From positions 5,547,928 to 5,611,927 of the forward strand of contig JYIP02000003.1 in assembly GCA_001051155.2 (NCBI GenBank): 64,000 nt of DNA, given 5' to 3'. Of the stretch, positions 13,401 to 25,286 are shown in pieces (positions within the stretch are counted from its first letter, which is position 1; the number at the start of each line of letters is the position of its first letter). Made by a program: the position numbers and the translations under genes. This DNA comes from Chrysoporthe austroafricana (taxonomy: Eukaryota > Ascomycota > Sordariomycetes > Diaporthales > Cryphonectriaceae). The notes under the pieces were generated by a model, which was not told the DNA's origin, ran no database searches, and worked only from the letters and a program-made list of their open reading frames with translations.

Positions 13401-14638
13401 AACCTAGAATCCGACAGGCCGGTACTGTCACACCGGACTCGTCCGAATTTCCGCCAGGTCAGCATCTTGCCCAGCAAGCAGCTGCACACACGTATGGGGC
13501 TACGCATGGGCCTTGCTACTGACATACTCCCACGAATTTGAGACGGTAGAGTGTTCGTCGGCGAGCCTCGGACGTTACATCGATCCACAGCAGAGTCCGA
13601 GCCATGATCGACAAGGCGCGTCTACCAGGCCCGAAAGCTTACAATTGTGTCCAGTGGCATCGGTTTGACTGAGATGTGCATGGTTTCTAGATGAACATCA
13701 ATTACGTCGGGATCGACAGCATCGAAGACGCTACTATAATTAGTGATCTTTTTGTCTCATTAATGACCTCTAGCGCACTGCACTGACGATTTCTTCAGGT
13801 ACTCTCAGGCTTATATTTGTCGTTTTCGATGCTGCAGGCAGCTTTATTCAACGAATCAGTGTCACCACGAGGTCGGCCGAATGATGGGACCTCAACAATG
13901 GAGAGGTGCCGCCCAGGTGCCAGGTGACAAGCTTGCGAGCCCCAGTCCGGCATGTTTAGTTCCAACGACCACACGCATAGTCCCAAAGTCACTGGAGTGA
14001 TTTTGCTGGCATGAAAAGCCTTCATCAATCCTTATTCACTGCCATAGTTATCCAACAAGCCTCTTGCTAGGTACCTGGGCTCACAGCACGCCACCGAGAG
14101 CTGCCTAGGAAAGAGAAGGATAGTCAGTGTTTAAGATTGTATGAGACAAACCATGACAAAATGGATATGCCCCGGCACCCTTCGGGACAGCAGCGGGATC
14201 CCGGCGGTACCTAGGTATGCCAGTTTCATACCGGGTTTTTAACGAATCGATCGGCTCACTACACACCCGACACGTAACGGCTCCTCGTGCTTGGGCGCTT
14301 CGGCTTCACGGTCGGCCGCCCGTATTCTTGTTATCAGAACTTCATATATTCCTGGGGTGACACGCATATGATTCATCCGTTCACCATCAAAATAAGTGTA
14401 ACTCCGAGATTGTTAATAATAGAACCTACTTCAACATATACACACGCCTTTGTTGCTTGCTAACTCGAGTCAGCTTGCGGGTAGAAGAGATGTCTGATAT
14501 TGGCTGATAAAGCAATTTGCTGGACAGAACGCGAAAAGTAATATATCCCAGAGGTAATACTGTGTCATAAGCCGTTGTATCGAACTATATATCCTCGTCC
14601 AACTACCTAAATTCATCCTCCAAAGCACATCGTCCGAA
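13401..14638. other. Intergenic region, no supported gene
   Basis: GC-balanced DNA with short ORFs on both strands. The longest (77 codons, minus strand 13795-14028) has no recognisable domain. It contains a palindrome TACCTAGGTA at 14208-14217 that recurs elsewhere in the island. The last few hundred bases are probably the 3' side of the oxygenase gene. Confidence 0.5.
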
Positions 14639-15729
14639 TCAGTATAGATCTGCTGGGCCGGTCTTGAACTTTTCAGGGCGCAGCAGCTTCATGGGATCCT
14701 CGAAGTTGACCCATCCCATCATAGGATCGGAGAGACCCCAGCCGAGGAGCCTCTGTGTCTTCTCATCCCTCGCCTTGATAACACTCTCAGGGATCGTGAT
14801 AAACTGGTTTTCCTCTTGCCTCAGCCCTACAAACACATTAGCTCGTGTCTCCCGTCACAACAACAGAGACGATCCTGATCGTATTTGTTTCCCATGGGGA
14901 GAGAGAGGGAAACTCACATCCGCGAGTGCAGAAAGTGCCATAGACGAGACGCCATTCGTCCTGGGTCTTGTTAGCCGAGCCTCCGTGGTAACACGACGCT
15001 AGCATGAGGAAGGCGTCGCCTGCGTCGAGTTCTGCATAGAAGCACTCCTCCTCCTTGGGCTGGCGCTCGTTGCCCCAGAGGTGCGAGCCGGGGATGAATC
15101 GTGTGGCGCCGTTCGCCCTGTGCGTCTTGACGCCGGCAACAAAAAGCCCGACCGCCGTCTCTCGGCTGTTCAGGTCACGCTCATCGTTCCACTCCGAGAT
15201 CTCGGTGTGGGCGTTGTGCCAGATGTAGTCGTCCTGGTGATGATGGTCAACAAGAGAGAAAAAGAAGCTCGCGGCGCAAGGGATGACGGCACTTGTGACT
15301 TACTCTGTGGATTTGCTGGTCTTTGGCGCCGGGACCGACCTGAAAAGCTGTGCAGGCGCTGACTTGGGGGTACGAGACATGAGCCCTGCGGTCCTCGCCC
15401 CACCAGAAAGAGTTCCTGGTGCAAAGGAAATGTTCGCAGACAGCCTGGTACAGCGGGTTCATGAGCATCTTGTCGGTGAAGGTCGGGGAATAGGCGTTCA
15501 TCCCGGGGGCCCGTCTGGTCTCTCCCGGAAAGAAAGCACCATCCCATGGCTTGTCCTGTTCAAGCCGAGGAAGAATCTCCTTGTACGCTTGATTGATATC
15601 GTCCATTCCGAGGAATTTGCTGACTATGACGCCGCCATCACGCTTGAGGAGATAGAGAATGTCCTCAAGCGGGGTGTCTATGCTGACCCTCTGGGGACCT
15701 TTCGGGTACTTGTCGACAAGGCCTGGCAT
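14639..15729 (-). CDS. Phytanoyl-CoA dioxygenase (PhyH)-like Fe(II)/2-oxoglutarate oxygenase
   Basis: Three exons (15729-15304, 15233-14918, 14826-14639) with GT-AG introns of 70 and 91 bp give 309 residues, normal for fungal PhyH-like proteins. The fold is a cupin-type double-stranded beta helix. The iron triad is visible as H141-x-D143 (IHRDD, formed across the first intron) and H225 (CYHGGSANKT); R237 is the likely 2-oxoglutarate contact. The C-terminal WLRQEENQ stretch is typical of fungal members. These enzymes hydroxylate an unactivated carbon using 2-oxoglutarate and O2; the substrate cannot be read from sequence, and many fungal members act on secondary metabolites rather than phytanoyl-CoA. 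No signal peptide is seen, so it is probably cytosolic. It is divergently transcribed from the acetyltransferase gene. Confidence 0.85.
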
Positions 15730-16643
15730 TGTGAGGACGGAGACAGCAGCTCAACGGAGGTGAATGAGGTTACACGATAATCTGGAGGAGAGTTGGAGTT
15801 GTGGTTATGGTGTATTTGACAGACGACAGATAAGAAAAAGAGAGCGTCTTCGCCTTTATAGCCAGCCTTCCCATCTTTCCGCCGTGGCAGAGACGTCCAC
15901 CGAGACTTGCTCTTTTCCCTTTTCGGCTCCCATAGGCGCTCAAAATGGGTGCAAGCCTCTGGGCTGTAGACGGTCAGCCGCAGATGCATGTATAATTGGC
16001 CATCATGTCACATGCCCAGGTGTAGCGGACGAATCTGTGGCAGGATGACGGGTTGAGGTTTCGAAGATAAAGGCGGGATTTCCCAACCGAAAAAGGCTAT
16101 CAAGCTGTGCTTCATGGCACGATACCAGAAGATGGAGGGGGGTGATAATGTACTATGGTACGCAGTTGAATGCCATGTGTGGGTTCATCGCCACAGGCCC
16201 TCCTGGTGTCGGCTCGTTGCCTACCTAAGTACATAGTATATACCTTGGGGCTAATGACACCCGTTGGGGTATGTTCCCCCCCCCCCCCCGGCAGGTGCCT
16301 GGGCTGCATCGCTAGCGCAGTAAATCTCGCTGTCGCTTCCTAGAAACCGAAAACGGAAAGGCGCGCTCATGGGTGAAGTATGTGCGCCGGGGGTTTCCTG
16401 CGGCCACTATACTTCATAGTGGTAGGTACGTACACAGTCCCGCACTGTAAGGGTGATAGCGGTATTTTCCTCAAGTTAGTATCGCCGAAGGGCTTTCCCT
16501 GTCTTTGCTCAAGAACACGCACGGCGGAAACCATCTCTGGATTCTTCCTCCCTACGTACGTGTTCCGGGGTCGTAGACGATCGATCCACTGGCATCTTGG
16601 AATCTATCACCAGCTGCTGCTCTTCGGCTGGACGGGACGCATC
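15730..16643. promoter_or_regulatory. Divergent promoter region, oxygenase / acetyltransferase
   Basis: 914 bp between two head-to-head start codons. It includes a run of 14 C (16276-16289) and tacctaagta / agtacatag motifs near 16217-16235. No gene is supported inside. Shared control of both genes is inferred from the arrangement only. Confidence 0.45.
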
Positions 16644-17556
16644 ATGTTCTCCAACATTGACGAGGAAGACAATCTCGCCCGCATGCGGCGGGGCGAGCTT
16701 TACTACGCCTTTTCGCCGCAGCTCGTAGCTGCGCGGAGGCGATGTGGAAACGCTGTCGACCGGCTCAACACGGCGGGAGAGCTGAGTCGCCGACAGATCG
16801 CCGAGTACTGGAAGGAGTGAGTTTCCGTCAGGCAAATCACGGTCCCGATGACGCCTACTCGCCAACTCTGCGTGCGCCTCGTCGTCGTCATCCAAGAACT
16901 AACATGGCACAGGATCACAAACAGCGACCGCCCTCTCCCGCCGCCGGCCGCGACCGACGAAGAAGAGGATGCGGTCCTGCACGAATATCCTTGGATAGAA
17001 CGGCCGATCCGCATCGACTACGGGACCAACATCAAGGTCGGAAGCAACGTCTTCATCAACTTCAACTGCACCTTCATAGACACCTGTACCGTGTCGATCG
17101 GATCGCGCACCCTCATTGGTCCCAATGTGTCCTTTTTCAGCGGGACGCACCCTCTTGACCCGGATCTCCGCAACGGCACCAACGGACCGGAGCTGGGCGG
17201 TACCATCACTGTCGGTGCGGACTGCTGGCTGGCAGGAAACGTCATGATCCTGCCGGGCGTGACAATAGGCGACGGGTGTGCGATTGGAGCTGGGAGTGTT
17301 GTTACCAAGGTAGGTGTACCTGCTTCCTTTCCATGTGTGTTGTCTTGCATGCTCTAGCCATGCAATCCAGAAGACGACAGGTGATAATATCTATATCTCC
17401 CTACAGGACGTCCCGGCGTACCATGTTGCGGCCGGCAACCCGGCCAGGATCCTCCGAAAGATCGAGCGGAGATACAAGGCAGAGCAAGAGATGAAAAATG
17501 GCCCGGAAAAAGACATGGCAGAGTTGGCGGTCAAGATAGAACAGTCGGCATCGTGA
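16644..17556 (+). CDS. Maltose O-acetyltransferase-like hexapeptide-repeat acetyltransferase
   Basis: Three exons (16644-16816, 16913-17309, 17407-17556; introns 96 and 97 bp) give 239 residues. Residues about 1-57 form the N-terminal Mac domain (DNLARMRRGELYYAF). Residues about 88-200 are the left-handed beta-helix made of hexapeptide repeats, with the catalytic histidine H137 in SGTHPLDP and the C-terminal VAAGNPARILR signature. Such enzymes transfer acetyl from acetyl-CoA to sugars or, in related xenobiotic acetyltransferases, to other hydroxyl or amine acceptors, usually as cytosolic trimers. The true acceptor here is unknown; in an amine-handling cluster an amine or amino sugar is possible. 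The ATG was chosen because it begins the Mac domain directly. Confidence 0.85.
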
Positions 17557-18023
17557 GCTACCTATAGACATTGTCCACGGCCAGTTTCCAGGGTCCATAT
17601 TTCAAATGGTGCCTCGGAAAAGGGGGGGGGGTTGTTGTACCCAGGTAGTAGAAGTACGAATTGCCACGTACATAGCGAAGACATGTCGTTGACTTGATGA
17701 TATCTAAGACCAGGTCGGGCTCGGGCGTGAAACTAACAAGTACATACTTACATATGATTTCATGTTCCAGAAGCTTGAGGACGACACCTCCTTGTCCCCC
17801 AGGGCCGCTCCCCCGGTTCGGCCCCGCGTGACATCTTGCCGTAGGTCAATCACAGGGTTATCAGTGAGGGGAAGATAGCGACGACCCCCTCCCCCCGGTA
17901 GCCTGTGGTACCAGTGGTATTACTCATGTACCGTCCCCCATTCAACCTCCCACCTCCTTCCAGACTCTTCGTGGCCATTGATACAATCAGGCGATTCCTT
18001 CACGATAACCGTTCGATCGTGGC
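17557..18023. other. Intergenic region upstream of the first regulator gene
   Basis: No gene seen. It holds a run of 10 G (17622-17631) and C-rich stretches, and presumably the promoter of the Zn2Cys6 gene. Confidence 0.4.
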
Positions 18024-19673
18024 ATGATGTTTGAACCAGCGGGACGCAGAGCTGACAGGTGTGGGATTGTCAACGCGCCGCGGCGCTCCAGGTCTGGCTG
18101 CCAGCAATGCCGTCAGCGCAAGAGGAAGTGCGACGAGCGACACCCACGCTGCGCCGCCTGTGTCCAGCGAGGCCTGCCGTGCAACTGGCACCGCGAGGCC
18201 CAGCGGCCCGTCACCCGCCGTCAACAGCACTACAACAAGGACTTCACGGTGCCTCAGGAGATGCGCCCGCTCGTCAACGTCTTTGCCGCCCCGACCGCCT
18301 CCGTCGTCCAGCGTCTGCTCTCACACTTTTGCACTGCCGGCCCTCTGTGGATCACCGCCGGCGGTGATGCGAAGGGTGCGGCGTGTCTGGGCCTGATCAT
18401 GCCCGTCACAACCCGAAGCCCCTTGGTCCTCAACTGCGTCTTAGCCCTGGCTGCCGGCGACCTGAGCAAATATGTGCCTGCGAGTTCCGACATGGCCAGC
18501 TTATCCTACGGCTTCTATGGCCAAGCCGTGGCTGGCGTTCAGTCGGCTCTCGACAAGGAACTGACAGGCTCAGAATCAGAACGACCTCTGACTGACGCAG
18601 GTAGGTGTTCCGCAATCCCCGTGTTCATTGTTTTATATATATATATCTCCTCTTCTGTGGTTGCCAACCGTCGCCACCAGGAGACGAGACGCTGCTGGCT
18701 ATCATCCTGCTCTGCGTACACGAGGTGAGTCCCGAACCAGACCCCCCCCACCCCCACCCCCACCCCCTTCTCTTTGTGCCGCGCGGCAAGATGCTCTCTC
18801 TCACTAAATGGATCCCCTGGGCAGGCCGTGAATTTTACCACCGCCGATAGAATCCTAACGCATATCAACGCTGCCGCGGCGCTGTGTTACAGTCGCTCTT
18901 TTTCAACCGCCCCGGACGCCGGCCTGCGCGGGCTCTTGTTCGAAATCTTCTGCTACGTCTTCTCCCTGACCGCCTTTTCCCATGGCCACAGCCTACAGCT
19001 TCATCTAGCCTTACAGGTGTTCAGTTCCCCTTTTCTCTCCGGCAGCTACTACCAAGGCATCCTCCTCGGACGGGGACTGGAGGTCTTCTCCTTCATCCTC
19101 AGGGTCGCGATGCTTACGGGCAGCACCGCCTCGACTCCCGTGTTCGACGACGCTGCCGCCGCTGAACTGAGCATCATCGAGGCACGGCTAGTGGATCTGT
19201 CCCTGCCGCAGCCGCACGATGACGACAGCATCATCGCCACCACGGACGAGGACATCGCCTTCGAGCTGTACCGGCTGGCGTGTCTCATCCACGTCAGGAA
19301 GACGTTGCACCCGGAGCTCGCACCCTACGCCGCAGAGATACAGCAGCTCGTGGTGCAGTTCATCTCGAACCTCAACGAGCTGCCGCCGTCGTCCCCCGCG
19401 AATGGTATCCTGTGCTGGCCGCTCGTGGTGGCCGGTATGTCCTCCGTCGTGGGGACCCACCGACGGCTGATTGCAGGCAGGCTCCGGAAGAACCACGAGA
19501 CGTGGAGGACAGACATCCTCAGCAAGAGCGTCGACATCCTGTCCAAGAAGTGGAGGGAGGAGAAGAGCGCCGGACGTCTGCATGCCCAGAGGATGGGCGT
19601 GTCCTGCCTTACCGAGGCGTGGACTTCGCTTGCGGCCACCCGAGCTCTCCAGTATCCGGTCCCGTTGCTATGA
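18024..19673 (+). CDS. Zn2Cys6 transcription factor (regulator 1)
   Basis: Three exons (18024-18600, 18681-18724, 18825-19673; introns 80 and 100 bp) give 489 residues. The DNA-binding binuclear zinc cluster is complete: C26, C29, C36, C43, C46 and C53 (CQQCRQRKRKC...CAAC...C), followed by a basic linker. The remaining 400 residues are a helical fungal-specific transcription factor domain of the type following short N-terminal zinc clusters (e.g. GDLSKYVPASS, ALCYSRSFS). It is nuclear and presumably binds CGG-containing sites. Lying between the acetyltransferase and the dehydrogenase/amine oxidase pair, it is a candidate local regulator. The second intron contains a C/A-rich low-complexity tract (18741-18770). 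Start could be the second Met at 18027. Confidence 0.85.
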
Positions 19674-20094
19674 CCTAGTCTGAACCGCGCCATCACGCCC
19701 CACCAGACGGGCAGGCACCCTATTCCTGTCCCACCAGGCTCTCCCGAGGTCCTGGTCCTGGTCCTGGCCACACACACACATGCTAGCTAAGAGTGTTTTT
19801 GTCCTTGATTGCGTGTGCTTGAATATATTTCACGAGCGAGCCAAACCTGAACACCAACTGCGGCTGATTTACAATGGATATGGGAGGCGAACTCATGCAT
19901 GGTGCAGTTTTTGTATGAGAACAGTTGCCGTTGGTAACATACTACGTACGCTTCGTACATTGATTGAATCCATGGCTGGCCTGGTCTCCCGTGTCCCCGT
20001 CTGTCTTAATACTTCTTTGTGCCACTGTCTACTATTACGACACCAGCAGCTGCTGGCCTTCTCTTACAGCGCAGGCGGACCTGACTCGGGCTGT
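19674..20094. other. Convergent 3' intergenic region
   Basis: Lies between the tail-to-tail ends of regulator 1 and the dehydrogenase. It has a short (CA) run near 19769-19780 and no supported gene; it presumably holds both 3' UTRs and terminators. Confidence 0.4.
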
Positions 20095-21048
20095 CTATAC
20101 GAAACAGGTTCCACCGTTTGCGCAGACCGTTGATCCGGTGACCCATCGGGAACCCTCCTCGCAGAGGAATGCCACGATTGGGACAATGTCGTCTACCTCG
20201 CCGACCCTGGGCGCTGCCGGGGTAGATTTGATCATGTGGTCACTGCCGGCAGCCGCGTCGGCTGGGGTGGCGCTGTGTGCCATGGGCCGTCATCATCAGC
20301 CTTGTACATTGACGGCAAAACAGGTTGGAAGTCAAGGGTGGGGGGACTAGGGGTACCAGTCCTGGTATGCACTCACTTCCACATCTCGGTGGCTACGGGA
20401 CCCGGGTTCACGGCGTTGATGGTGATGCCGTATTTGTGGCCCAGCTCCACAGCCAACGTCCGGGAAAGACTCTCCATGCATGCCTTGGAGGCGCTGTAGG
20501 CAGACTGCATCGGCCATCCTACGTCCCACCGCGGTCGTCAGCCTCAGATGGCGAACAGGGAGGGAGTCTGGTGGGCAGTGGCCGGTTCCGTTACCTTGAC
20601 GTGCGCAGACGCTTGATAGGTTGACGATCCTGCCGCCCTTGGATAGGTAGGGTAGGCAGCTCTTGATGAGGAACATGGGGAAGCGGACGTTGGTGTAGAA
20701 GACCTTGTCGAAGTGCTCGAGGGTGATGTCCTCGAGGAAGAGCTCGTCGCCGGCGCCGGCGTTGTTGACGATGATGTCGATGCGGCGGTGGTGGCCCCCA
20801 CCACCAAACGCACCGAGGGCGGCCGCGACGACCTTCTGGGGCGCCTCGGGGTCCATGCAGTCTGCCTGGAGCGCCACCGCGGCCGAGCCGGCCGACCGGA
20901 TGGCCTGCACCACCTCGTCGGCCCGGGACGACGCGGACGCGTAGGTGAGGAGGACCTTTGCGCCGCGCCTCCCTAGCTCCTTCGCGATGCCGGCCCCGAT
21001 GCCGCGGGATCCCCCCGTCACGATGGCTACTTTGTCCTGTAACGACAT
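20095..21048 (-). CDS. Short-chain dehydrogenase/reductase (classical SDR)
   Basis: Three exons (21048-20595, 20518-20377, 20272-20095; introns 76 and 104 bp) give 257 residues, the usual classical SDR length. The Rossmann cofactor motif TGGSRGIG is at 11-18, NNAG at 95-98, the catalytic serine near S145/S146, and the Y159-x-x-x-K163 pair in YSASK. The C-terminus GSTVCANGG is typical of 3-ketoacyl-ACP-reductase-like SDRs. A basic residue after the glycine motif (R15) suggests NADP(H). It interconverts an alcohol and a carbonyl; given the divergent copper amine oxidase, an aldehyde or ketone from amine oxidation is a reasonable but unproven substrate. The ATG at 21048 places the glycine motif at the normal distance; an in-frame ATG at 21099 would add 17 residues. 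Confidence 0.88.
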
Positions 21049-22031
21049 GGCAGTGATGCGCAGGTCGAGGTGGGCGAGGCGATATGTGGCCAGTCTCAAA
21101 AATCAAACGTTAGCTACCCAGGCAGAGGCAAAACGTGGGGAGGAGGCGGCTGCTGCGAAGGGGGGACAGGAAGACGTAGGATGAGAGGCCAACGGGAGGG
21201 ATGTGCTGGAGGGAGGAGGCGCTGGAGGTCCTGCGATGAAGAAAGACCTACACAGTATACAGTAGTAGGCAATTGGCTGAGCGTACTTCGTAATTGCTGA
21301 GGAGCCTCCATCGCGGCTCAGTGTGTCCCGCGATGCCAACATTTTTGATAGCGGCGGCTAAATAAAGCCGTATTGGGCTAGAGGCGGCGGGTATCGTGGA
21401 TCCCTCTAGCAGCCGTACCTACTATGTACTTAGCGACTGAAACATAGCGGCCGCGGCCCCGAGAAGATTAGATAGGGCTGCGTATACAGTAGGTCGGTAG
21501 ATCATTGCCACTCCTGTTTCCTAGCCCGCGCATACTTCACACTATACAGTATAGTATATACTGTACACACAATGGCGCGCGACTCTTGCCTCTTTCAGCA
21601 CTGACTGTGGCCTCCGTTTCCGGCACAGTCGCGAGTGCTGACAGTGGCCAGCCTAACCCACCAGACGCCCCACCACCACTACCCACATAGGCAAGAGTCG
21701 CGCGCGATCCACTGCCCCTTTGGATAGAACGCAGACCTCGCCGCCGCTGCCTACTATGTATCTGGGTAGAGTGCATCGACGAGGTCGGTGGCCTTTATCG
21801 CGGCCACGGCATGCATGCACATTCGTGGCCTACACAAGTCACGAGCCTAGTACGGCCTGGCATCAGACGATCCGGCGGGGACCCAAGACAAGACTGTCCG
21901 CTTCGTAGCCACGGCGAGCCGCGAGAGCATGGTATATCAAATACATGGCATACCGCTCTCCTTTTCTTGACCAGCCAAGTTGTGATGCTCCCTCGACCAC
22001 TCACTCCTCACTCACACTCTCTCCCGCCATC
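21049..22031. promoter_or_regulatory. Divergent promoter region, SDR / copper amine oxidase
   Basis: 983 bp between head-to-head starts. It contains three direct copies of TATACAGTA (21256-21264, 21483-21491, 21543-21551). The last sits in a 9-bp-arm palindrome (21545-21553 with 21557-21565). GATA-type sites (AGATAG 21470-21475; CGATAA reversed at 21795-21800) and a 131-bp fold-back at 21575-21705 are also present. These could be control sites for both genes. Confidence 0.45.
21575..21705. repeat. 131-bp fold-back with 17-bp perfect arms
   Basis: Arms 21575-21591 and 21689-21705 are exact reverse complements (core cgcgcgactcttgcct). A second nested pair lies inside: cagcact/gactgtg at about 21597-21610 and cacagtc/agtgctg at about 21632-21648. 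The structure could form a cruciform in DNA or a hairpin in RNA. No flanking duplication was found that would make it a MITE. Confidence 0.6.
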
Positions 22032-24186
22032 ATGACTCCCTCAAGCCCTCACCCATTCGACACCCTCACCCCAGCCGAGATCAAGCTGGCTGTGTCCGTA
22101 TTGGAGCATGCGTTTCCCGGCGTCCCCCTGCGGTACAAGCGTATTGACGTCCTGGAGCCCATCAAGAAGCAGGTAGTCCCTTACCTAGAGGCCGAGCGAC
22201 AAGAGCTCCCTCTTCCCGAGAAGCCAGCACGTCTCCTCTTCTCCTACTTCCACCGAAGGGATACCGGAGGTTTCTTCAAAGCCGTACTCAATGTCGACAC
22301 CCGGTCGCCAGTCTACATCAAGGAGCTGCCAAAGGATATCCAGGTATGCCCCCTCCTCCCTCCTCCTCTCCTGCCCGCCAATTCAGTATCGACTCACAGC
22401 CTGTCCAGGGCCCTGCCGATGTTGATGAGCTCATCGAGATCGAGGAAGCCTGCATGAAGCACCCGGCTGTGCTGGCCGAGATCGAGAAGATGAAGCTCCC
22501 AAAAGGCTACACCGTCTGCAACGACCCCTGGATCTACGGCACCGACAGCGACGACGAGACCCGCCGCCTCGCCCAGTGCTACATGTACATCATCGAGGTG
22601 GACCACCCGGAATCCAACCACTACTCGCTTCCCTGCACCTTCTCTCCTGTCTTCGACCAGGTAAGCAAGGAGTTGATCCGGATCGACCACCTCCCCACCG
22701 GCGTAGACGCCTCATCCAGGCCTACGCAGCCATGGAAGCCGGTCAAGTGTGTCCAATACGCCCATGACCTGATCGACGAGCCCCTCCGCACCGACCTCAA
22801 GCCCTATATTGTCCGCCAGCCCGAGGGACCCTCCTTCTCCGTCAACGGCCAGGAGGTTTACTGGCAGAAGTGGCGCTTCCGGGTTGGATTCAACAACCGA
22901 GACGGTCTAGTCCTGTACAACCTCACCTACGACGGCCGTCCAACCTTTTACCGTCTCTCCATGTCCGAGATGACTGTGCCGTATGGCGGTGAGTGCTGCC
23001 TTCCTGCGAGCTGCCCAGGGCGAGCCATGCAATCCTAACTAACGACCTTTTTTTTGTTTCCTTTCCCCCCAACGAAGACCCCCGCAAGCCCTACCACCGA
23101 AAGCAGGCCTTTGATGCGGGAGACGTCGGTTTCGGCATCACCGCCAACCAGCTGGCTCTCGGTTGCGACTGCTTGGGACACATCAAGTATTTCGACGGGT
23201 ATCGTACCGACTCCAAGGGCAACCCCGTGCTGCTGAAGAACGTCATCTGCATGCACGAGCAAGACAACGGGCTCCAGTACAAGCACACCAACTACCGAAA
23301 CAACGTCAGCACCATCGTGCGCAACCGCGAGCTCGTCCTGCAGATGATCTGTACCGTCTCCAACTACGAGTACGTCCTGGCCTGGATCCTCGACCAGGCT
23401 GGTAACATCGAGCACGAGGTCCGCGCCACGGGTATCCTGTCCACCATGCCCATCGACAATGAGGACGGCGCCAAGGTCCCGTGGGGCACTAACGTCGGCC
23501 CGGGGGTCATGGCCGCCTACCACCAGCACCTGTTCTCCCTGCGCATCGACCCTGCCATTGACGGCCACGACAACACGCTCTTCTACGAAGAGAGCGTGCC
23601 ACTGCCCGTGGGTGCCGCCAACCGGTTCGGCATGGGCTACATCACCAAGCAGACTGTCCTCAGGAAGGCCGGCCACGCCGACCTCGCCGTGGACAAGAAC
23701 CGCGTCTTCAAGATCCGCAACGACAGCAAGATCAACGACACGTCCCGCAAGCCGGTTGCCTACAAGCTCCACGCCGCCCCCAGCCAGATGCTGCTCGCGA
23801 GCCAGGGCTCGTTCGCCCGTAGGCGCGCCAGGTTCGCCGAGCACGCCATCTGGGTGACGCGGTACCGGGACGACGAGCTCTACGCGGCCGGCGAGTTCAC
23901 GAACCAGAGCCGCAGGGACACGGGGCTCACCGAGTGGGCATCGCGCGGGGACGACGTGGAGAATACGGACATCGTGGTCTGGCACACGTTCGGCCTGACC
24001 CACAACCCGAGGCCCGAGGACTTCCCCGTCATGCCCGCCGAGCGCATCAGCGTGATGCTGCGGCCGGATGGCTTCTTCACCAAGAACCCGGCCCTGGATG
24101 TGCCCCCCAGCACGCAGCGCTTCAACCAGTCGACCCTTTATGAGGATGTGGCCTGCTGCAGTGGCACACCAAGCCTGAAACTTTAA
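22032..24186 (+). CDS. Copper amine oxidase (topaquinone-dependent primary amine oxidase)
   Basis: Three exons (22032-22343, 22409-22988, 23078-24186; introns 65 and 89 bp) give 666 residues, normal for fungal members. N-terminal N2/N3 domains precede the catalytic beta-sandwich. The topaquinone precursor is Y394 in TVSNYEY; the catalytic base is D310 in AFDAGDVG; copper ligands are H446 and H448 (YHQHLF) and H606 (LTHNPRPEDFPVMP). Distances between these residues match the yeast enzyme. It oxidises primary amines to aldehydes with release of NH3 and H2O2. Fungal relatives are mostly peroxisomal; here the C-terminus is SLKL, not a canonical SKL-type signal, and no clear N-terminal PTS2 is seen, so location is open. 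It is head to head with the SDR. Confidence 0.93.
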
Positions 24187-24630
24187 GATCTGGTGATGTC
24201 GATGCAGTTCTGAATTTTAAGTTGCTGGTTGACAGGTTTGATCCGGGGGGACAGCCGTTGTATATGAATCCGATTTTGCTCGATAACAGCCAGGGTGCTT
24301 TATTTGTTATCTTGTTAGATCACGAAGCTGTATATATGAATTCAGGATGAGACTCCAGTGTGTATGATGAAGAAAAAAGTATAAAAAAAAAACAATAGAC
24401 AAAAAAAACACACACGTTTTGTATTACATGAGCGGTCGTTCATTGCAATTGAGATCCGTGATAACCCTACAACCCATCTATGGACATCTCGACGAGTGTG
24501 ATCATGGAATGCGTCAAGTTTAGGGGGGGAGGGCGCTTCTGACAAGCCGTAGCTGCCGTGGTTGGTTCGGGGCTCAAGCGGGCAAACGAGAGACCCACCC
24601 ACACACGCACACACACACACACAGAAACAC
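24187..24630. other. Convergent 3' intergenic region
   Basis: Between the tail-to-tail copper amine oxidase and regulator 2 genes. It contains A-rich runs (24382-24411) and a CA repeat (24601-24622). No gene is supported. Confidence 0.4.
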
Positions 24631-25246
24631 TCAGCACAAGATCAGATCCCAGCCCATCTCGTGCAGGACGCTCCACCAGGCCCTGCGGCGCCCGACGGCC
24701 CCCCGCCTCCGCTGCCAGATCATCAGCAGGGCGTCGCGGGCGCGGGCGATGCTGCCGATGCCAAAGGCGCGGTCCATGACGGCCAGGCGCTCCAGGACGA
24801 GGGACTGCCTGGCCTCGTCGTCGAGCTCGGCACCGGCCAGGAACAGCGACACGGTCAGGGCGGCGAACTCGCAGTGCGCGCCGAGGGGCGTCTCGGCGAG
24901 CATCTCGAGGCGGCCGTCGAGCGCCCGCACCCTGGTGTACGGCACCCGGGACCCGAGGGCCTGCCATTCATCGTCGCTGAGGTGGTGGTGGTGGGCGGTA
25001 CGTGCGTGCGCCAGGACAGAGTGTAGGAAGACGAAGGCGGCATAGCGGATCCGCTGGGCCACGAACAGCAGCCGGCTGATCTGGGAGACGGTGACGCCAC
25101 TGGAGGGGGACATATAGAGGTCTGTTTGGATGTTGGGCGTTCCAAGGAGCCCGATACTGTGATAATATTTTGACGTTGGTCAATACAAACATATGCCAGG
25201 ATCGTGTGCTCGAGATTAAGGGATTCTAGCTATAGGACATGAATAA

Positions 25247-25286
<40 letters not shown>

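Noticed and set aside
19016..19048. Possible extra intron in regulator 1 (gtgttc to ggcag)
   Set aside because: It would be only about 30 bp, shorter than usable fungal introns, and the sequence is open and in frame.
23035..24003. 322-codon minus-strand ORF opposite the copper amine oxidase
   Set aside because: It is a shadow of the GC-rich third positions of the amine oxidase exon, V/G/E-rich with no domain.
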